A stretch of DNA of 64,000 nt from contig NZ_JAMDLG010000001.1 in the NCBI RefSeq assembly GCF_023721715.1, positions 2,457,784 through 2,521,783 of the forward strand, given 5' to 3'. Shown here in pieces: positions 50,533-59,012 of this stretch. The notes beneath the pieces were generated by a model. The model worked only from the letters and a program-made list of their open reading frames with translations. It did not search any database and was not told the origin of the DNA. Origin of the DNA: Parasegetibacter sp. NRK P23 (GTDB lineage Bacteria; Bacteroidota; Bacteroidia; Chitinophagales; Chitinophagaceae). Position numbers and translations under genes: made by a program. The number at the start of each line of letters is the position of its first letter. Position 1 is the first letter of the stretch.

Positions 50533-51228
50533 ATGAAATTAACCTATTACGGCCATTCCTGCTTCTCCGTGGAAATCAAAGGAAAGCATATTTTATTCGA
50601 TCCTTTTGTAACGTACAATGAGTTGGCAAAATCGATAGATGTGAACAGCATTCCCGCGGATTATATCTTCCTTTCCCATGGTCATGCCGATCACTTCGCG
50701 GATTGCGTTGCCATTGCGCAACGTACCGGAGCTACCGTGGTAGCCGCCTGGGAAATTCATGAGTGGCTGAACAAAAGCGGGGTAGCCAATACCCACCCCA
50801 TGAATACCGGCGGGAAGTGGAACTTTGATTTCGGCGCCGTAAAATGCGTGGTGGCCCAGCACTCCAGCGGTTTACCCGATGGCAGTTACGGCGGGAACCC
50901 GATGGGCTTTGTTTTTACCACGGAAGAAGGCAATTTTTATTACAGCGGCGATACGGCCCTTACCATGGACATGCAGCTCATCCCCCGCTGGGCTAAACTT
51001 GACTTCGCGGTACTCCCTATCGGCGACAATTTCACCATGGGCGTGGAAGATGCCGTTCAGGCCGCCGAATGGGTGAATGTGGACCATATCGTGGGTGTCC
51101 ACTACGATACCTTCGGATTTATACGCGTTGACCATGAAAAAGCCCGGGAAATGTTCCGAAATGCCGGGTTAACCTTACATTTGCCAGCTATTGGCACCGA
51201 TATTACCCTTCAAACAGGTAATTCCTGA
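50533..51228 (+). CDS. UPF0173 metal-dependent hydrolase (metallo-beta-lactamase fold)
   Basis: A 231-residue cytosolic protein. It begins MKLTYYGHSCFSVEI, the UPF0173 hallmark, and has the metal-binding motif SHGHADHFADC near 48-58 and YYSGDTALTMDM later. Members hydrolyse unknown substrates. It opens a same-strand run with parA (29-base gap) and has a perfect -7 element TATTTTTG at 50451-50458. Confidence 0.93.
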   Translation: MKLTYYGHSCFSVEIKGKHILFDPFVTYNELAKSIDVNSIPADYIFLSHGHADHFADCVAIAQRTGATVVAAWEIHEWLNKSGVANTHPMNTGGKWNFDFGAVKCVVAQHSSGLPDGSYGGNPMGFVFTTEEGNFYYSGDTALTMDMQLIPRWAKLDFAVLPIGDNFTMGVEDAVQAAEWVNVDHIVGVHYDTFGFIRVDHEKAREMFRNAGLTLHLPAIGTDITLQTGNS

Positions 51229-51257
51229 TCCATTATAATTAAAAGAACCCGAACAGC

Positions 51258-52082
51258 ATGGCCCGAATCATAGGCGTAGCAAACCAAAAAGGAGGAGTGG
51301 GTAAAACCACCACCGCCATTAACCTGGCGGCAAGTTTCGCTGTACTGGAGTACAGGACACTGCTCGTAGATGCTGATCCGCAGGCGAACAGCACCACCGG
51401 CGTGGGATTCGACCTCCACAACATCACGCAGAGCCTCTACGATTGCATGGTGAACGACACGCCCGCAAAAGATGTGGTGCTGAAATCGGATATCCCCAAC
51501 CTGGATGTGATTCCCTCACATATTGACCTGGTGGGCGCCGAAATCGAGATGATCAACTACCCTAACCGGGAACTGGTGCTGCAAAACGCACTCGAGGTCA
51601 TTAAAGATGATTACGATTTTATCGTGATCGACTGCTCCCCTTCCCTGGGTCTGATTACCGTGAACGCGCTTACGGCGGCTGATTCCGTGATCGTGCCCGT
51701 ACAATGCGAGTTTTTCGCCCTGGAAGGTCTGGGTAAATTATTGAATACCATTAAGATCGTACAAAACAGGCTGAATCCTGAACTGGTGATTGAAGGTATC
51801 CTGATGACCATGTACGACGGGCGCCTGCGTCTCTGTAACCAGGTGGTAAGTGAAGTAAGAAGGCATTTTGAAGATATGGTTTTCCATACCATCGTACACC
51901 GGAACACAAGACTCAGCGAAGCGCCCAGTTTCGGGAAACCCGTTATCCTGTATGACGCGGAAAGCAAAGGTTCACTCAACTACCTGCACCTCGCGAAAGA
52001 AATACTGCAAAAGAACAACCTCACTAAAATTAACCAGGAAGACAGAATATTAACTACCGAACACGATGACGACTCCGAATAA
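51258..52082 (+). CDS. parA: Chromosome-partitioning ATPase ParA (Soj)
   Basis: A 274-residue MinD/ParA ATPase that drives origin segregation with ParB. The deviant Walker A KGGVGKTTTAINLAA is near residues 10-24, with Walker A' LLVDADPQANST and Walker B VIDCSPSLGLIT. Its end overlaps parB by 17 bases. The length and the parB neighbour indicate the chromosomal type. Confidence 0.96.
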   Translation: MARIIGVANQKGGVGKTTTAINLAASFAVLEYRTLLVDADPQANSTTGVGFDLHNITQSLYDCMVNDTPAKDVVLKSDIPNLDVIPSHIDLVGAEIEMINYPNRELVLQNALEVIKDDYDFIVIDCSPSLGLITVNALTAADSVIVPVQCEFFALEGLGKLLNTIKIVQNRLNPELVIEGILMTMYDGRLRLCNQVVSEVRRHFEDMVFHTIVHRNTRLSEAPSFGKPVILYDAESKGSLNYLHLAKEILQKNNLTKINQEDRILTTEHDDDSE

Positions 52083-52989
52083 AAAAGAAGCGCTGGGAAA
52101 AGGGATACGCTCCCTGCTGAAGAATATTGACGCCGATCTCAAAACCACCACGGGCAACCTGAAAAGCAGTGTGGTGGACGCGGCTACGGGCATCATCCGC
52201 ATCCCGATAGAGCTGATAGAGACCAACCCCAAGAACCCGCGCCACGATTTTGAAGAGACCGCCCTCAATGAGCTGGCGAACTCCATCAAAATGCACGATA
52301 TCATTCAGCCCATCACGGTATCCAAACTCCCCGACGGGAAATACCGCCTGATATCGGGTGAAAGAAGGTACCGCGCCAGCAAGATCGCCGGACTCAAAGA
52401 TATTCCCGCCTACATCCGCCAGGCCAACGACCAGCAACTGCTGGAACTGGCATTGCTGGAAAACCTGCAAAGGGAGGACCTGAATGCTATGGAGATTGGC
52501 CTGTCCTACAAAAGGATGATGGACGAACTCTCGTACACGCAGGAACAGGTGGCCGAAAGAATGGGCAAAGAAAGGAGTACGGTAACCAATTATATCCGTC
52601 TGCTGAAATTGCCGCCAGATATCCAGGTAGCCGTAAGGAACGCTGATCTTTCCATGGGACACGCACGCGCGTTGATCTCCATTGACGCGGTGGACAAACA
52701 ACTCTACATCTACGGGGAAGTGAAGAACAAAGGGCTTTCCGTGCGCCAGACCGAAGACCTCGTACGCAAAATGTACAAGGAAGGTGGCAAGCCTGAAGCT
52801 GTTAAAAATAACGCAAAAGCCACAATACCGCCCGCTTTCAAAAAAATTGAAGATAACTTGGCATCGCATTTCAGTACCAAAGTGAAACTCCAGCACAACA
52901 AAAAAGGATATGGTAGTATCAGTATCGAATACTATTCTATCCAGGAGTTGAACAAGATACTGGAACAAATGAATGTTACAGTTAACTGA
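52066..52989 (+). CDS. parB: Chromosome-partitioning protein ParB (Spo0J)
   Basis: A 307-residue DNA-binding CTPase of the ParB family. The N-terminal ParB/Srx domain shows in IELIETNPKNPRHDFEE, SGERRYRASKIAGL and LLENLQREDLNAMEIG; the central helix-turn-helix is in YTQEQVAERMGKERSTVTNYIRLL. The C-terminal part is the dimerisation domain. Overlaps parA and touches the next gene by one base. No parS site (TGTTTCACGTGAAACA-like) was seen nearby. Confidence 0.96.
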   Translation: MTTPNKKEALGKGIRSLLKNIDADLKTTTGNLKSSVVDAATGIIRIPIELIETNPKNPRHDFEETALNELANSIKMHDIIQPITVSKLPDGKYRLISGERRYRASKIAGLKDIPAYIRQANDQQLLELALLENLQREDLNAMEIGLSYKRMMDELSYTQEQVAERMGKERSTVTNYIRLLKLPPDIQVAVRNADLSMGHARALISIDAVDKQLYIYGEVKNKGLSVRQTEDLVRKMYKEGGKPEAVKNNAKATIPPAFKKIEDNLASHFSTKVKLQHNKKGYGSISIEYYSIQELNKILEQMNVTVN

Positions 52990-53639
52990 TGAAATACTTT
53001 CTCCTATTATTTTTCTCCGCCTTATCCTGCTGCATTTACGCACAGGATAAGGACTCTTCCAGCCTGATCATCCGTGAAAACGGTAACATTGTTCCCGTTA
53101 AAACAGACTCCGTTACTGCGGAAAAAGACTCGGTGAAAACCAGGAAAAAACACGAGATCATCCCGCGCAAAGCAACCATCCGTTCCGCTATTTTACCCGG
53201 CTGGGGACAGATTTATAACCGCAGTTACTGGAAACTCCCGCTTGTGTATGGCGCGCTGGGTACCACGGCTTATGTTTTCACCGACAACATCAAAACCTAT
53301 CGCCTGTACAGGGATGCATACCGGTTGCTGGCCGATACCAATGACGCAAACGACATACTGGTTCCAGAAGAACTGAGAATATATTCGAAGCAATCCATCA
53401 AAAACGGCAGGGATGAATTCAGACGGTATATAGATTATTCCGTTTTGTTCTTCCTCCTCTTCTGGGGACTGAACGTGGTGGACGCCACAGTAGATGCCCA
53501 CCTTAAATCTTTCGACGTGAGCGAGGACCTGAGTTTCCAGATAAAACCAGGTTATAGCCCCATGGCCAATACCACAGGTATAAGCTTTGTGCTGAACATC
53601 GGGAAAAACTCCTCTAAAAGCGTAATTTCGCTGCGCTAG
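52989..53639 (+). CDS. DUF5683-family protein
   Basis: A 216-residue exported or membrane-associated protein with a signal-like N-terminus (MKYFLLLFFSALSCCIYAQ). The domain DUF5683 shows in ATIRSAILPGWGQIYNRSYWKLPLVYGALG, followed by a second hydrophobic stretch (YSVLFFLLFWGLNVVDATVDAHL). Function unknown. Its start overlaps the parB stop as TGATG, and it is followed by dapB after 11 bases, an arrangement I recall as common in Bacteroidota. Confidence 0.88.
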   Translation: MKYFLLLFFSALSCCIYAQDKDSSSLIIRENGNIVPVKTDSVTAEKDSVKTRKKHEIIPRKATIRSAILPGWGQIYNRSYWKLPLVYGALGTTAYVFTDNIKTYRLYRDAYRLLADTNDANDILVPEELRIYSKQSIKNGRDEFRRYIDYSVLFFLLFWGLNVVDATVDAHLKSFDVSEDLSFQIKPGYSPMANTTGISFVLNIGKNSSKSVISLR

Positions 53640-53650
53640 AAAACAACACG

Positions 53651-54367
53651 ATGAAAATAGCGCTAATAGGATACGGCAAAATGGGCCAGGCCATTGAAAA
53701 GATCGCCGTGGCCAAAGGCCACGAGATTGTACTGAAGATCAGTATCGATAACCTGGAAGACAATACCATAGAAAATATTCAGCAGGCCGACGTGGCGATA
53801 GAGTTCACGGGACCGGAAAGCGCCTACGATAATGTGGTCCGCTGCATAGAAGCGGGCGTGCCCCTCGTATGCGGCTCCACAGGTTGGCTGAACAAATATG
53901 ATGAAGTAACGGCGCTGGTCAAAGAAAAGAACGGCACGTTGCTGTACGCCAGCAATTTCAGCATTGGCGTAAACATCTTCTTTGAACTGAACCGGAAACT
54001 CGCCGAACTCATGGCGCCGCACGCCGATTATGACGTGAGCATGGTGGAAATCCACCATACCCAGAAGCTGGACGCGCCCAGCGGTACGGCCATCACGCTG
54101 GCCGAACAGGTGATGGAAAAAATCACCAGGAAACAGTCATGGGTAAACGATACCACCGGAAACCCCGCCGAACTCAGCATTCTCTCCGAAAGAATCGATC
54201 CGGCGCCGGGTACCCACAAAATAAAATATTCCTCTTCCATCGACGACATTGAGATCATCCATACCGCGCACAACCGAACCGGGTTCGCTTCCGGGGCAGT
54301 GCTGGCAGCGGAATACATTGCCGGCAGGAAAGGAATTTTCAGCATGAAAGAAGTACTGGGCCTGTAA
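53651..54367 (+). CDS. dapB: 4-hydroxy-tetrahydrodipicolinate reductase
   Basis: A 238-residue NAD(P)H-dependent reductase of the lysine/diaminopimelate pathway. The Rossmann loop is IALIGYGKMGQAIE, and the catalytic and substrate-binding stretch is VEIHHTQKLDAPSGTAITLA (residues about 132-151). The C-terminal GFASGAVLAAEYIAGRKGIFSM is typical. Shorter than the E. coli protein, as usual for this phylum. Confidence 0.95.
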   Translation: MKIALIGYGKMGQAIEKIAVAKGHEIVLKISIDNLEDNTIENIQQADVAIEFTGPESAYDNVVRCIEAGVPLVCGSTGWLNKYDEVTALVKEKNGTLLYASNFSIGVNIFFELNRKLAELMAPHADYDVSMVEIHHTQKLDAPSGTAITLAEQVMEKITRKQSWVNDTTGNPAELSILSERIDPAPGTHKIKYSSSIDDIEIIHTAHNRTGFASGAVLAAEYIAGRKGIFSMKEVLGL

Positions 54368-54386
54368 AAATCAATAACTTCGGCGC

Positions 54387-55028
54387 ATGGCGCAGGACAA
54401 AATCAGGCTCGCGATAGTAGATGACCACCAGATCGTGATCGATGGGTTGATCTCTCTTTTGGGAGGACAACCCCGGTACAGTGTGGAACTCACCACCACC
54501 AGCGCGCGTTTCCTCCTCGATCAGCTACGGAATATTCCGGTAGATGTACTGTTAACGGATGTGATGATGCCCGAAATGAATGGCAGGGAACTGGCGGCCA
54601 CCATCCGGAAGCAATACCCCCATATACGCATACTCGCACTGTCGATGAGCGGTGAGGGACAGCTAGTGAACCAGATGATCGCTGATGCGGACATCGCCGG
54701 TTATGTACTGAAGAACATCGGGAAATCCGAACTGCTGCATGCCCTCGACAAAATCGCTGAAGGCGGGCTCTATTTCAGCGAGGAGGTCATGGCCGAAATG
54801 GGAAAGGCTAGTCTGATCCGGAAAGAAAACGCCGAAGTACACCTGACGGCCAGGGAGATCGAAATCATCGCCCTGATTGAAAAAGAATTCAACAACAAAC
54901 AGATCGCTGATGCCCTTTTTATCAGCGAAAGAACCGTGGAAACCCACCGGAAGAACATCTTCAGGAAGACAGGCACCAACAGTGTGCTCGGGCTCATCAA
55001 ATATGCTTACGAGCACAAACTGATCTGA
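54387..55028 (+). CDS. NarL/LuxR-family response regulator
   Basis: A 213-residue regulator. The receiver domain has RLAIVDDHQIVIDGL, phospho-acceptor Asp in VLLTDVMMPEM and Lys in GYVLKNIGK; the C-terminal helix-turn-helix is LTAREIEIIALIEKEFNNKQIADALFISERTVETHRKNI. It is complete, unlike the receiver-only protein at 23715-24122. No kinase is adjacent; it follows dapB by 19 bases. Confidence 0.93.
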   Translation: MAQDKIRLAIVDDHQIVIDGLISLLGGQPRYSVELTTTSARFLLDQLRNIPVDVLLTDVMMPEMNGRELAATIRKQYPHIRILALSMSGEGQLVNQMIADADIAGYVLKNIGKSELLHALDKIAEGGLYFSEEVMAEMGKASLIRKENAEVHLTAREIEIIALIEKEFNNKQIADALFISERTVETHRKNIFRKTGTNSVLGLIKYAYEHKLI

Positions 55029-55047
55029 GTTCCATTCCCTACTTTCC

Positions 55048-55068
55048 TAGTATATTTGTAGTATATTT
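55048..55068 (+). promoter_or_regulatory. Rrf2 gene promoter with tandem 10-bp repeat
   Basis: TAGTATATTT occurs at 55048-55057 and again at 55059-55068, an 11-base period (one helical turn). A perfect -7 element TATATTTG (55051-55058) overlaps the first copy, so a protein bound to both would cover the promoter; autoregulation by the Rrf2 protein is a reasonable guess. Confidence 0.45.
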
Positions 55069-55086
55069 ATTTCAAAGGCCCTCCGT

Positions 55087-55497
55087 ATGATCAGCAAGAA
55101 AACGCAATACGCCTTCCAGGCATTGATGTATTTGGCACAGAAACAATCAGACGAACCGGTTCTGATTGCAGAGATTTCGAAGAAAAAGAAAATCCCGCTC
55201 AAGTTCCTGGAGAACATTCTCCTGGAAATGAAAAAGGCTGATATACTGGACAGCAAAAAAGGAAAAGGCGGCGGCTATTATTTTAAGAAATCCCCCAAAA
55301 ACATCCAACTCGCGGAAGTGATGCGGCTGCTGGATGGCCCTATCGCGCTGCTCCCCTGCGTGAGCCTTAACTTTTACGAACGCTGTAAGAACTGTGATGA
55401 AAAATCATGCGGACTGCACGATGTAATGGTAAACGTACGGGACGCCACGCTTAGAATACTGGAAAAGAAAACCGTAGCCGATATAGGAAAACAATAA
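55087..55497 (+). CDS. Rrf2-family transcriptional regulator
   Basis: A 136-residue winged-helix regulator: MISKKTQYAFQALMYLAQ at the start, IAEISKKKKIPLKFLENILLEMKKADILDSKKGKGGGY, and a Cys-rich stretch near residues 95-109 (PCVSLNFYERCKNCDEKSC) with the spacing of iron-sulfur ligands in IscR/NsrR relatives. It may therefore sense iron-sulfur status, redox or sulfur supply. The acylphosphatase gene follows after 4 bases. Confidence 0.92.
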   Translation: MISKKTQYAFQALMYLAQKQSDEPVLIAEISKKKKIPLKFLENILLEMKKADILDSKKGKGGGYYFKKSPKNIQLAEVMRLLDGPIALLPCVSLNFYERCKNCDEKSCGLHDVMVNVRDATLRILEKKTVADIGKQ

Positions 55498-55501
55498 ACG
55501 T

Positions 55502-55777
55502 ATGGCAGAAGAAACGATAGAAATTATTGTGCGTGGAAAGGTGCAGGGTGTTTTCTACCGGGCAACCGCAAACGAAAAAGCCAGGCAACTGGGCCTCACC
55601 GGAACCGCCCGCAATATGCCGGATGGAACGGTTTTACTGATCGCCACCGGCACCACTGAACAACTGATCGCCTTCAAGGATTGGTGCTGGGAGGGATCGG
55701 AGAACGCCATCGTTACACACGTGGAATCCCGTCCGATCCCTTACACCTGGTTTGAAGATTTCAGAACCGTCCGCTAA
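55502..55777 (+). CDS. acyP: Acylphosphatase
   Basis: A 91-residue enzyme that hydrolyses acyl phosphates such as 1,3-bisphosphoglycerate or carbamoyl phosphate. The catalytic Arg is in VRGKVQGVFYRATA and the catalytic Asn in GTARNMPDGTV. Full length for the family. The stop overlaps the convergent epimerase gene by 4 bases. Confidence 0.94.
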   Translation: MAEETIEIIVRGKVQGVFYRATANEKARQLGLTGTARNMPDGTVLLIATGTTEQLIAFKDWCWEGSENAIVTHVESRPIPYTWFEDFRTVR

Positions 55778-56718
55778 GGCTTCAGGTTCTGCAACATATC
55801 TTCGGTCATTTTTGCCAGACCGAATTCATGGTTCCATCCCCAGTCTTTCCGGGCCACCGCATCATCAATACTTTGCGGCCAGCTGTCGGCGATCTGCTGG
55901 CGGTAATCGGGTTTATAACTGATGTCAAATTCCGGAATATGCTTTTTGATCTCCGCGCCAATTTCGGCAGGTGAAAAACTCATGGAGGCCAGGTTATAAG
56001 AAGTACGTACCGATATTTTATCCGCGGGCGCTTCCATCAGTTCAATCGTGGCACGAATGGCATCGGGCATGTACATCATAGGAAGATAAGTATCTTCCTT
56101 CAGGAAGCATTCGTATTTATTTTCCTCCAGCGCTTCATGAAAAATTTCCACCGCGTAATCTGTGGTACCACCACCCGGCGCTGATTTGTAGCTGATGAGT
56201 CCCGGGTAACGCAGGCTGCGCGCATCCACGCCATACCGCTGGAAATAATAGTTGCACCAGAATTCGCCCGCATATTTACTGATCCCATATACCGTGGTGG
56301 GTTCGATTACGGTTTGCTGGGGACACATTTTTTTAGGAGAAGTGGGTCCGAATACCGCGATGCTGCTGGGCCAATACACTTTGTGGAGTTTTTCCTCCTT
56401 CGCGATATCCAATAAGTTGAGCAGGCTCTGCATATTCAGCGACCAGGCCAGGTTGGGGTTTTTCTCACCCGTTGCGGAGAGTATCGCCGCCAGCAGGTAA
56501 ACCTGTGTGATGTTATGGCGGATCACCAGTACATGCAACATCTCTTTGTTCATGGCATCCAGTTGCACATAAGGACCGGATCCGCGCAACAATTCATTTT
56601 CCTCCCGCAGGTCGGATGCGATCACATTTGAACCGCCATATACTTTGCGCAGGGCCAGTGTAAGTTCAACGCCTATCTGTCCGCAAGCGCCTATTACCAG
56701 TATTTTCTCTCTTACCAT
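55774..56718 (-). CDS. NAD-dependent epimerase/dehydratase, L-threonine 3-dehydrogenase type
   Basis: A 314-residue extended short-chain dehydrogenase. NAD-binding loop VIGACGQIGVELTLAL, catalytic Ser region WPSSIAVFGP and the Tyr-Lys pair in TVYGISKYAGE. The combination with PGLISYKSAPGGGTTDYAVEIFHEAL is that of the UDP-galactose-epimerase-like threonine dehydrogenases, which oxidise L-threonine to 2-amino-3-oxobutyrate. Convergent with the acylphosphatase gene. Confidence 0.88.
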   Translation of the reverse strand: MVREKILVIGACGQIGVELTLALRKVYGGSNVIASDLREENELLRGSGPYVQLDAMNKEMLHVLVIRHNITQVYLLAAILSATGEKNPNLAWSLNMQSLLNLLDIAKEEKLHKVYWPSSIAVFGPTSPKKMCPQQTVIEPTTVYGISKYAGEFWCNYYFQRYGVDARSLRYPGLISYKSAPGGGTTDYAVEIFHEALEENKYECFLKEDTYLPMMYMPDAIRATIELMEAPADKISVRTSYNLASMSFSPAEIGAEIKKHIPEFDISYKPDYRQQIADSWPQSIDDAVARKDWGWNHEFGLAKMTEDMLQNLKP

Positions 56719-56811
56719 TCATTTGATTTTTTGGGTGCACAAACCTAATAAAACTTTCATTTGCCCGATGACGGAATGTACAAATGGCGCAACGGTTTGC
56801 ACGTAATCTTT

Positions 56812-56819
56812 TACCTTTG
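56812..56819 (+). promoter_or_regulatory. -7 element before kdsA
   Basis: A perfect TAnnTTTG element (TACCTTTG) ends 4 bases before the chosen kdsA ATG. If used, the transcript would start at or very near the start codon. Confidence 0.35.
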
Positions 56820-56823
56820 CGGC

Positions 56824-57642
56824 ATGGAATACCTGAAATCGTTGTTCAAAGGGCAGGAATACGAACCCACCCAGTTTTTTCTTATTGCCGGTCCATGTGT
56901 GATAGAAAGTGAGCAGTTGCTGATGGATGTGGCCGGGAAAGTAAGTGAAATATGCCGCTCCCTGGGCATCCCTTATATTTTTAAGTCCTCTTACCGGAAG
57001 GCCAACCGCACCAGCGCCAATTCCTTTACCGGACTTGGGGACGACACAGGACTTTCCCTGCTGAAAAAGATGGGAGAACATTATAATCTTCCCACCACCA
57101 CCGATATTCATTCCGCCCCGGAAGCCGCCATGGCAGCGGAATACGCAGACATCTTACAAATCCCCGCTTTCCTTTGCCGCCAAACGGACCTGCTGATCGC
57201 GGCCGCTGAAACCGGCAAAGTGGTGAACGTAAAAAAAGGGCAGTTCCTGAGTGGCGCCTCCATGCAGTTCGCCGTGGAAAAGATCCGGAAGGCCGGGAAC
57301 GAAAAAGTGATGCTTACTGAAAGAGGTACCACCTTCGGTTACCAGGATCTCGTGGTGGATTACCGGAACATCCCTGTAATGCGCGCTTTTGATGTGCCCG
57401 TTGTGATGGACTGCACCCACTCTTTACAGCAGCCCAATCAAACCAGCGGCGTAACCGGGGGCAACCCGGGCATGATTGGCACCATCGCCAAAGCGGCCAT
57501 CGCCGCAGGCGCTGATGGCTTGTTCATCGAAACGCACCCCAATCCCGCTGAAGCGAAAAGCGATGGCGCGAACATGTTGCAATTGGATAAACTGGAAGGG
57601 TTGCTGAAAGAGTTAACGAGGTTAAGAAAGGCTGTGGTGTAA
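56824..57642 (+). CDS. kdsA: 3-deoxy-8-phosphooctulonate synthase
   Basis: A 272-residue enzyme joining phosphoenolpyruvate and arabinose 5-phosphate to make KDO 8-phosphate for lipid A-core synthesis. Signatures: FLIAGPCVIES at the N-terminus, KSSYRKANRTS, AFLCRQTDLL, MLTERGTTFGYQDLVVD and DGLFIETHPNP. The start is ATG 56824 (MEYLKS), giving normal length; an in-frame start 21 codons upstream overlaps the promoter. A strong terminator follows. Confidence 0.96.
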   Translation: MEYLKSLFKGQEYEPTQFFLIAGPCVIESEQLLMDVAGKVSEICRSLGIPYIFKSSYRKANRTSANSFTGLGDDTGLSLLKKMGEHYNLPTTTDIHSAPEAAMAAEYADILQIPAFLCRQTDLLIAAAETGKVVNVKKGQFLSGASMQFAVEKIRKAGNEKVMLTERGTTFGYQDLVVDYRNIPVMRAFDVPVVMDCTHSLQQPNQTSGVTGGNPGMIGTIAKAAIAAGADGLFIETHPNPAEAKSDGANMLQLDKLEGLLKELTRLRKAVV

Positions 57643-57660
57643 ATACACAGTTTAATTTAT

Positions 57661-57702
57661 AAAGAAACAAGGCATATCAAATCGATATGCCTTGTTTCTT
57701 TT
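57661..57702. terminator. Strong terminator after kdsA
   Basis: A perfect 18-bp stem: 57661-57678 (ends GGCATATC) with 57684-57701 (starts GATATGCC), loop of 5 bases, with A-rich and T-rich ends on the two sides. It can also end the minus-strand transcript coming from 57809. Confidence 0.88.
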
Positions 57703-57757
57703 ATTGGGAATTGAACTATACAAAGTAAACTTACAAATCAATCAAACGCCTTACAAC

Positions 57758-57804
57758 TAAACCGCTCTTTGCGTCCCCGCTCCTTAGCGCCCTTTGCGTG
57801 AACC
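57758..57804. repeat. GACGCAAAG interspersed repeat, reverse copy
   Basis: Reads AAACCGCTCTTTGCGTCC then CCGCTCCTTAGCGCCC and TTTGCGTGAAC, a diverged reverse copy of the family. It ends just before the stop of the DUF4382 gene. Confidence 0.6.
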
Positions 57805-57808
57805 AACA

Positions 57809-58600
57809 TCATTTCCTTAACCGCACCGTATCCACCCAGGTCACACTCCCTGCATTCACCACAATATTGTTCACCACCGCCGTATCAAAATCAGGATGAA
57901 GCGGCCTTACATTCAACCAGTAATTGCCGGAAGGAAGTCCTTTCATCAGGTACCCGCCATTGGCTCCTGTAAAGGAACTGGCGATGGTATCGTTGCCGTT
58001 CATCAGCAACAAGGCCGCTTTCACAGAGTCTGGCAGTACCACACCTTTCACCGAACCGCCCACTGATTCAAAAATAGTTCTGATCACCGGCTTTAAAATA
58101 AACTTACCATTACCCGTATGCACAATGGATTTCGCCACATCAAAATCAAGGAGGATTACATAGAGCAGGCCGCCATCAATATCCTGCTGGATGTTCAGTT
58201 TAAGTCCGCTTTGTTGAGCGCTGGGTGTTTGAAGCGGCGTTTCCACACCATTTACCACCACACTGTTTTGGGAGCCCAATACCAGTCGCATCTGATGGAT
58301 GCGGCCGGATGGAAGGAATGCGTCTGCGAGCAATGTATCCTTATCATTTACCAGATCAAGCAGGTTATAAATGCCGGGCCTTATACCTGAAAGCGTTTGC
58401 CAGCCGTCATCATCGGCATCGGTCATATTCACTCTAACCTCCCTTACGTCTACATAAACGGCATCAAAATCTCCCGGGTCGTCAGTAAGTCTTACCTGAA
58501 CGCGGGCCTTACCGGAATTGTCTTCATCTTTCTTATCGCAGGCGGTCCAGAGCAAAGCCACACTGCATAACATAGAAAGGGAAAGGATCAGTTTTTTCAT
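57809..58600 (-). CDS. DUF4382-domain lipoprotein
   Basis: A 263-residue lipoprotein (signal to ALLWTAC, then CDKKDEDNS, a strong surface-export tail). Residues about 32-175 are DUF4382 (ARVQVRLTDDPGDFDAVYVDVREVRVN). The rest is a CarboxypepD_reg-like sandwich (GSVKGVVLPDSVKAALLLMN, then GANGGYLMKGLPSGNYWLNVRPLHPDF). Function of the family unknown. Stands alone between the kdsA terminator and a 412-base gap. Confidence 0.88.
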   Translation of the reverse strand: MKKLILSLSMLCSVALLWTACDKKDEDNSGKARVQVRLTDDPGDFDAVYVDVREVRVNMTDADDDGWQTLSGIRPGIYNLLDLVNDKDTLLADAFLPSGRIHQMRLVLGSQNSVVVNGVETPLQTPSAQQSGLKLNIQQDIDGGLLYVILLDFDVAKSIVHTGNGKFILKPVIRTIFESVGGSVKGVVLPDSVKAALLLMNGNDTIASSFTGANGGYLMKGLPSGNYWLNVRPLHPDFDTAVVNNIVVNAGSVTWVDTVRLRK

Positions 58601-59012
58601 GATGGTAGAATTTATTGACCATCGTTATTCTAAAACTGTACCAAAATAAATTGCAGCGCTTAATTCAGATCAACGTTTGGGGAAAATAAAAAAGAGGCTG
58701 TACCAAACATTGATACAGCCTCCACCAATTCGTTTTCCAAAGGCGAAAATTGATTTTAAATATTTTCAGGAAGGTTGGGAAAGTAACTATGGTTTTTAAA
58801 TAGGTTGGACAACGGCCTTTCGATCGGATGGACGGGTTGGTTTTTCCGGAAGGGTGGATAGTAAAAACGGGACCCGGGGAAAAAACTTACTAAACCGTCT
58901 CAAAAATAAAGCCCAGGTAAATCATTTAATGCCCTTATCGGGCCAATCAAGAACCTGACTTGTCAATATTAGGGAAATCTCTCTACATATCCCAAAAAAA
59001 ATTCATTCTTTT
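58601..59012. other. Intergenic region, one terminator and no gene
   Basis: The only structure seen is the hairpin at 58694-58722. The left end should hold the promoter of the DUF4382 gene; no clear element was found. Confidence 0.5.
58694..58722 (-). terminator. Terminator on the minus strand, downstream of the AraC gene
   Basis: GAGGCTGTA (58694-58702) pairs with TACAGCCTC (58714-58722), extendable with one mismatch. On the minus strand it is followed by TTTTTTATTTT. It lies about 290 bases beyond the AraC stop. Confidence 0.65.

Noticed and set aside
52054-53043. Minus-strand open frame (329 codons) opposite parB
   Set aside because: Antisense to parB, which has all family motifs.
50170-53640. 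parS centromere near parAB
   Set aside because: No match to TGTTTCACGTGAAACA was seen; the TTTCACG word in the repeats lacks the second half of the palindrome.
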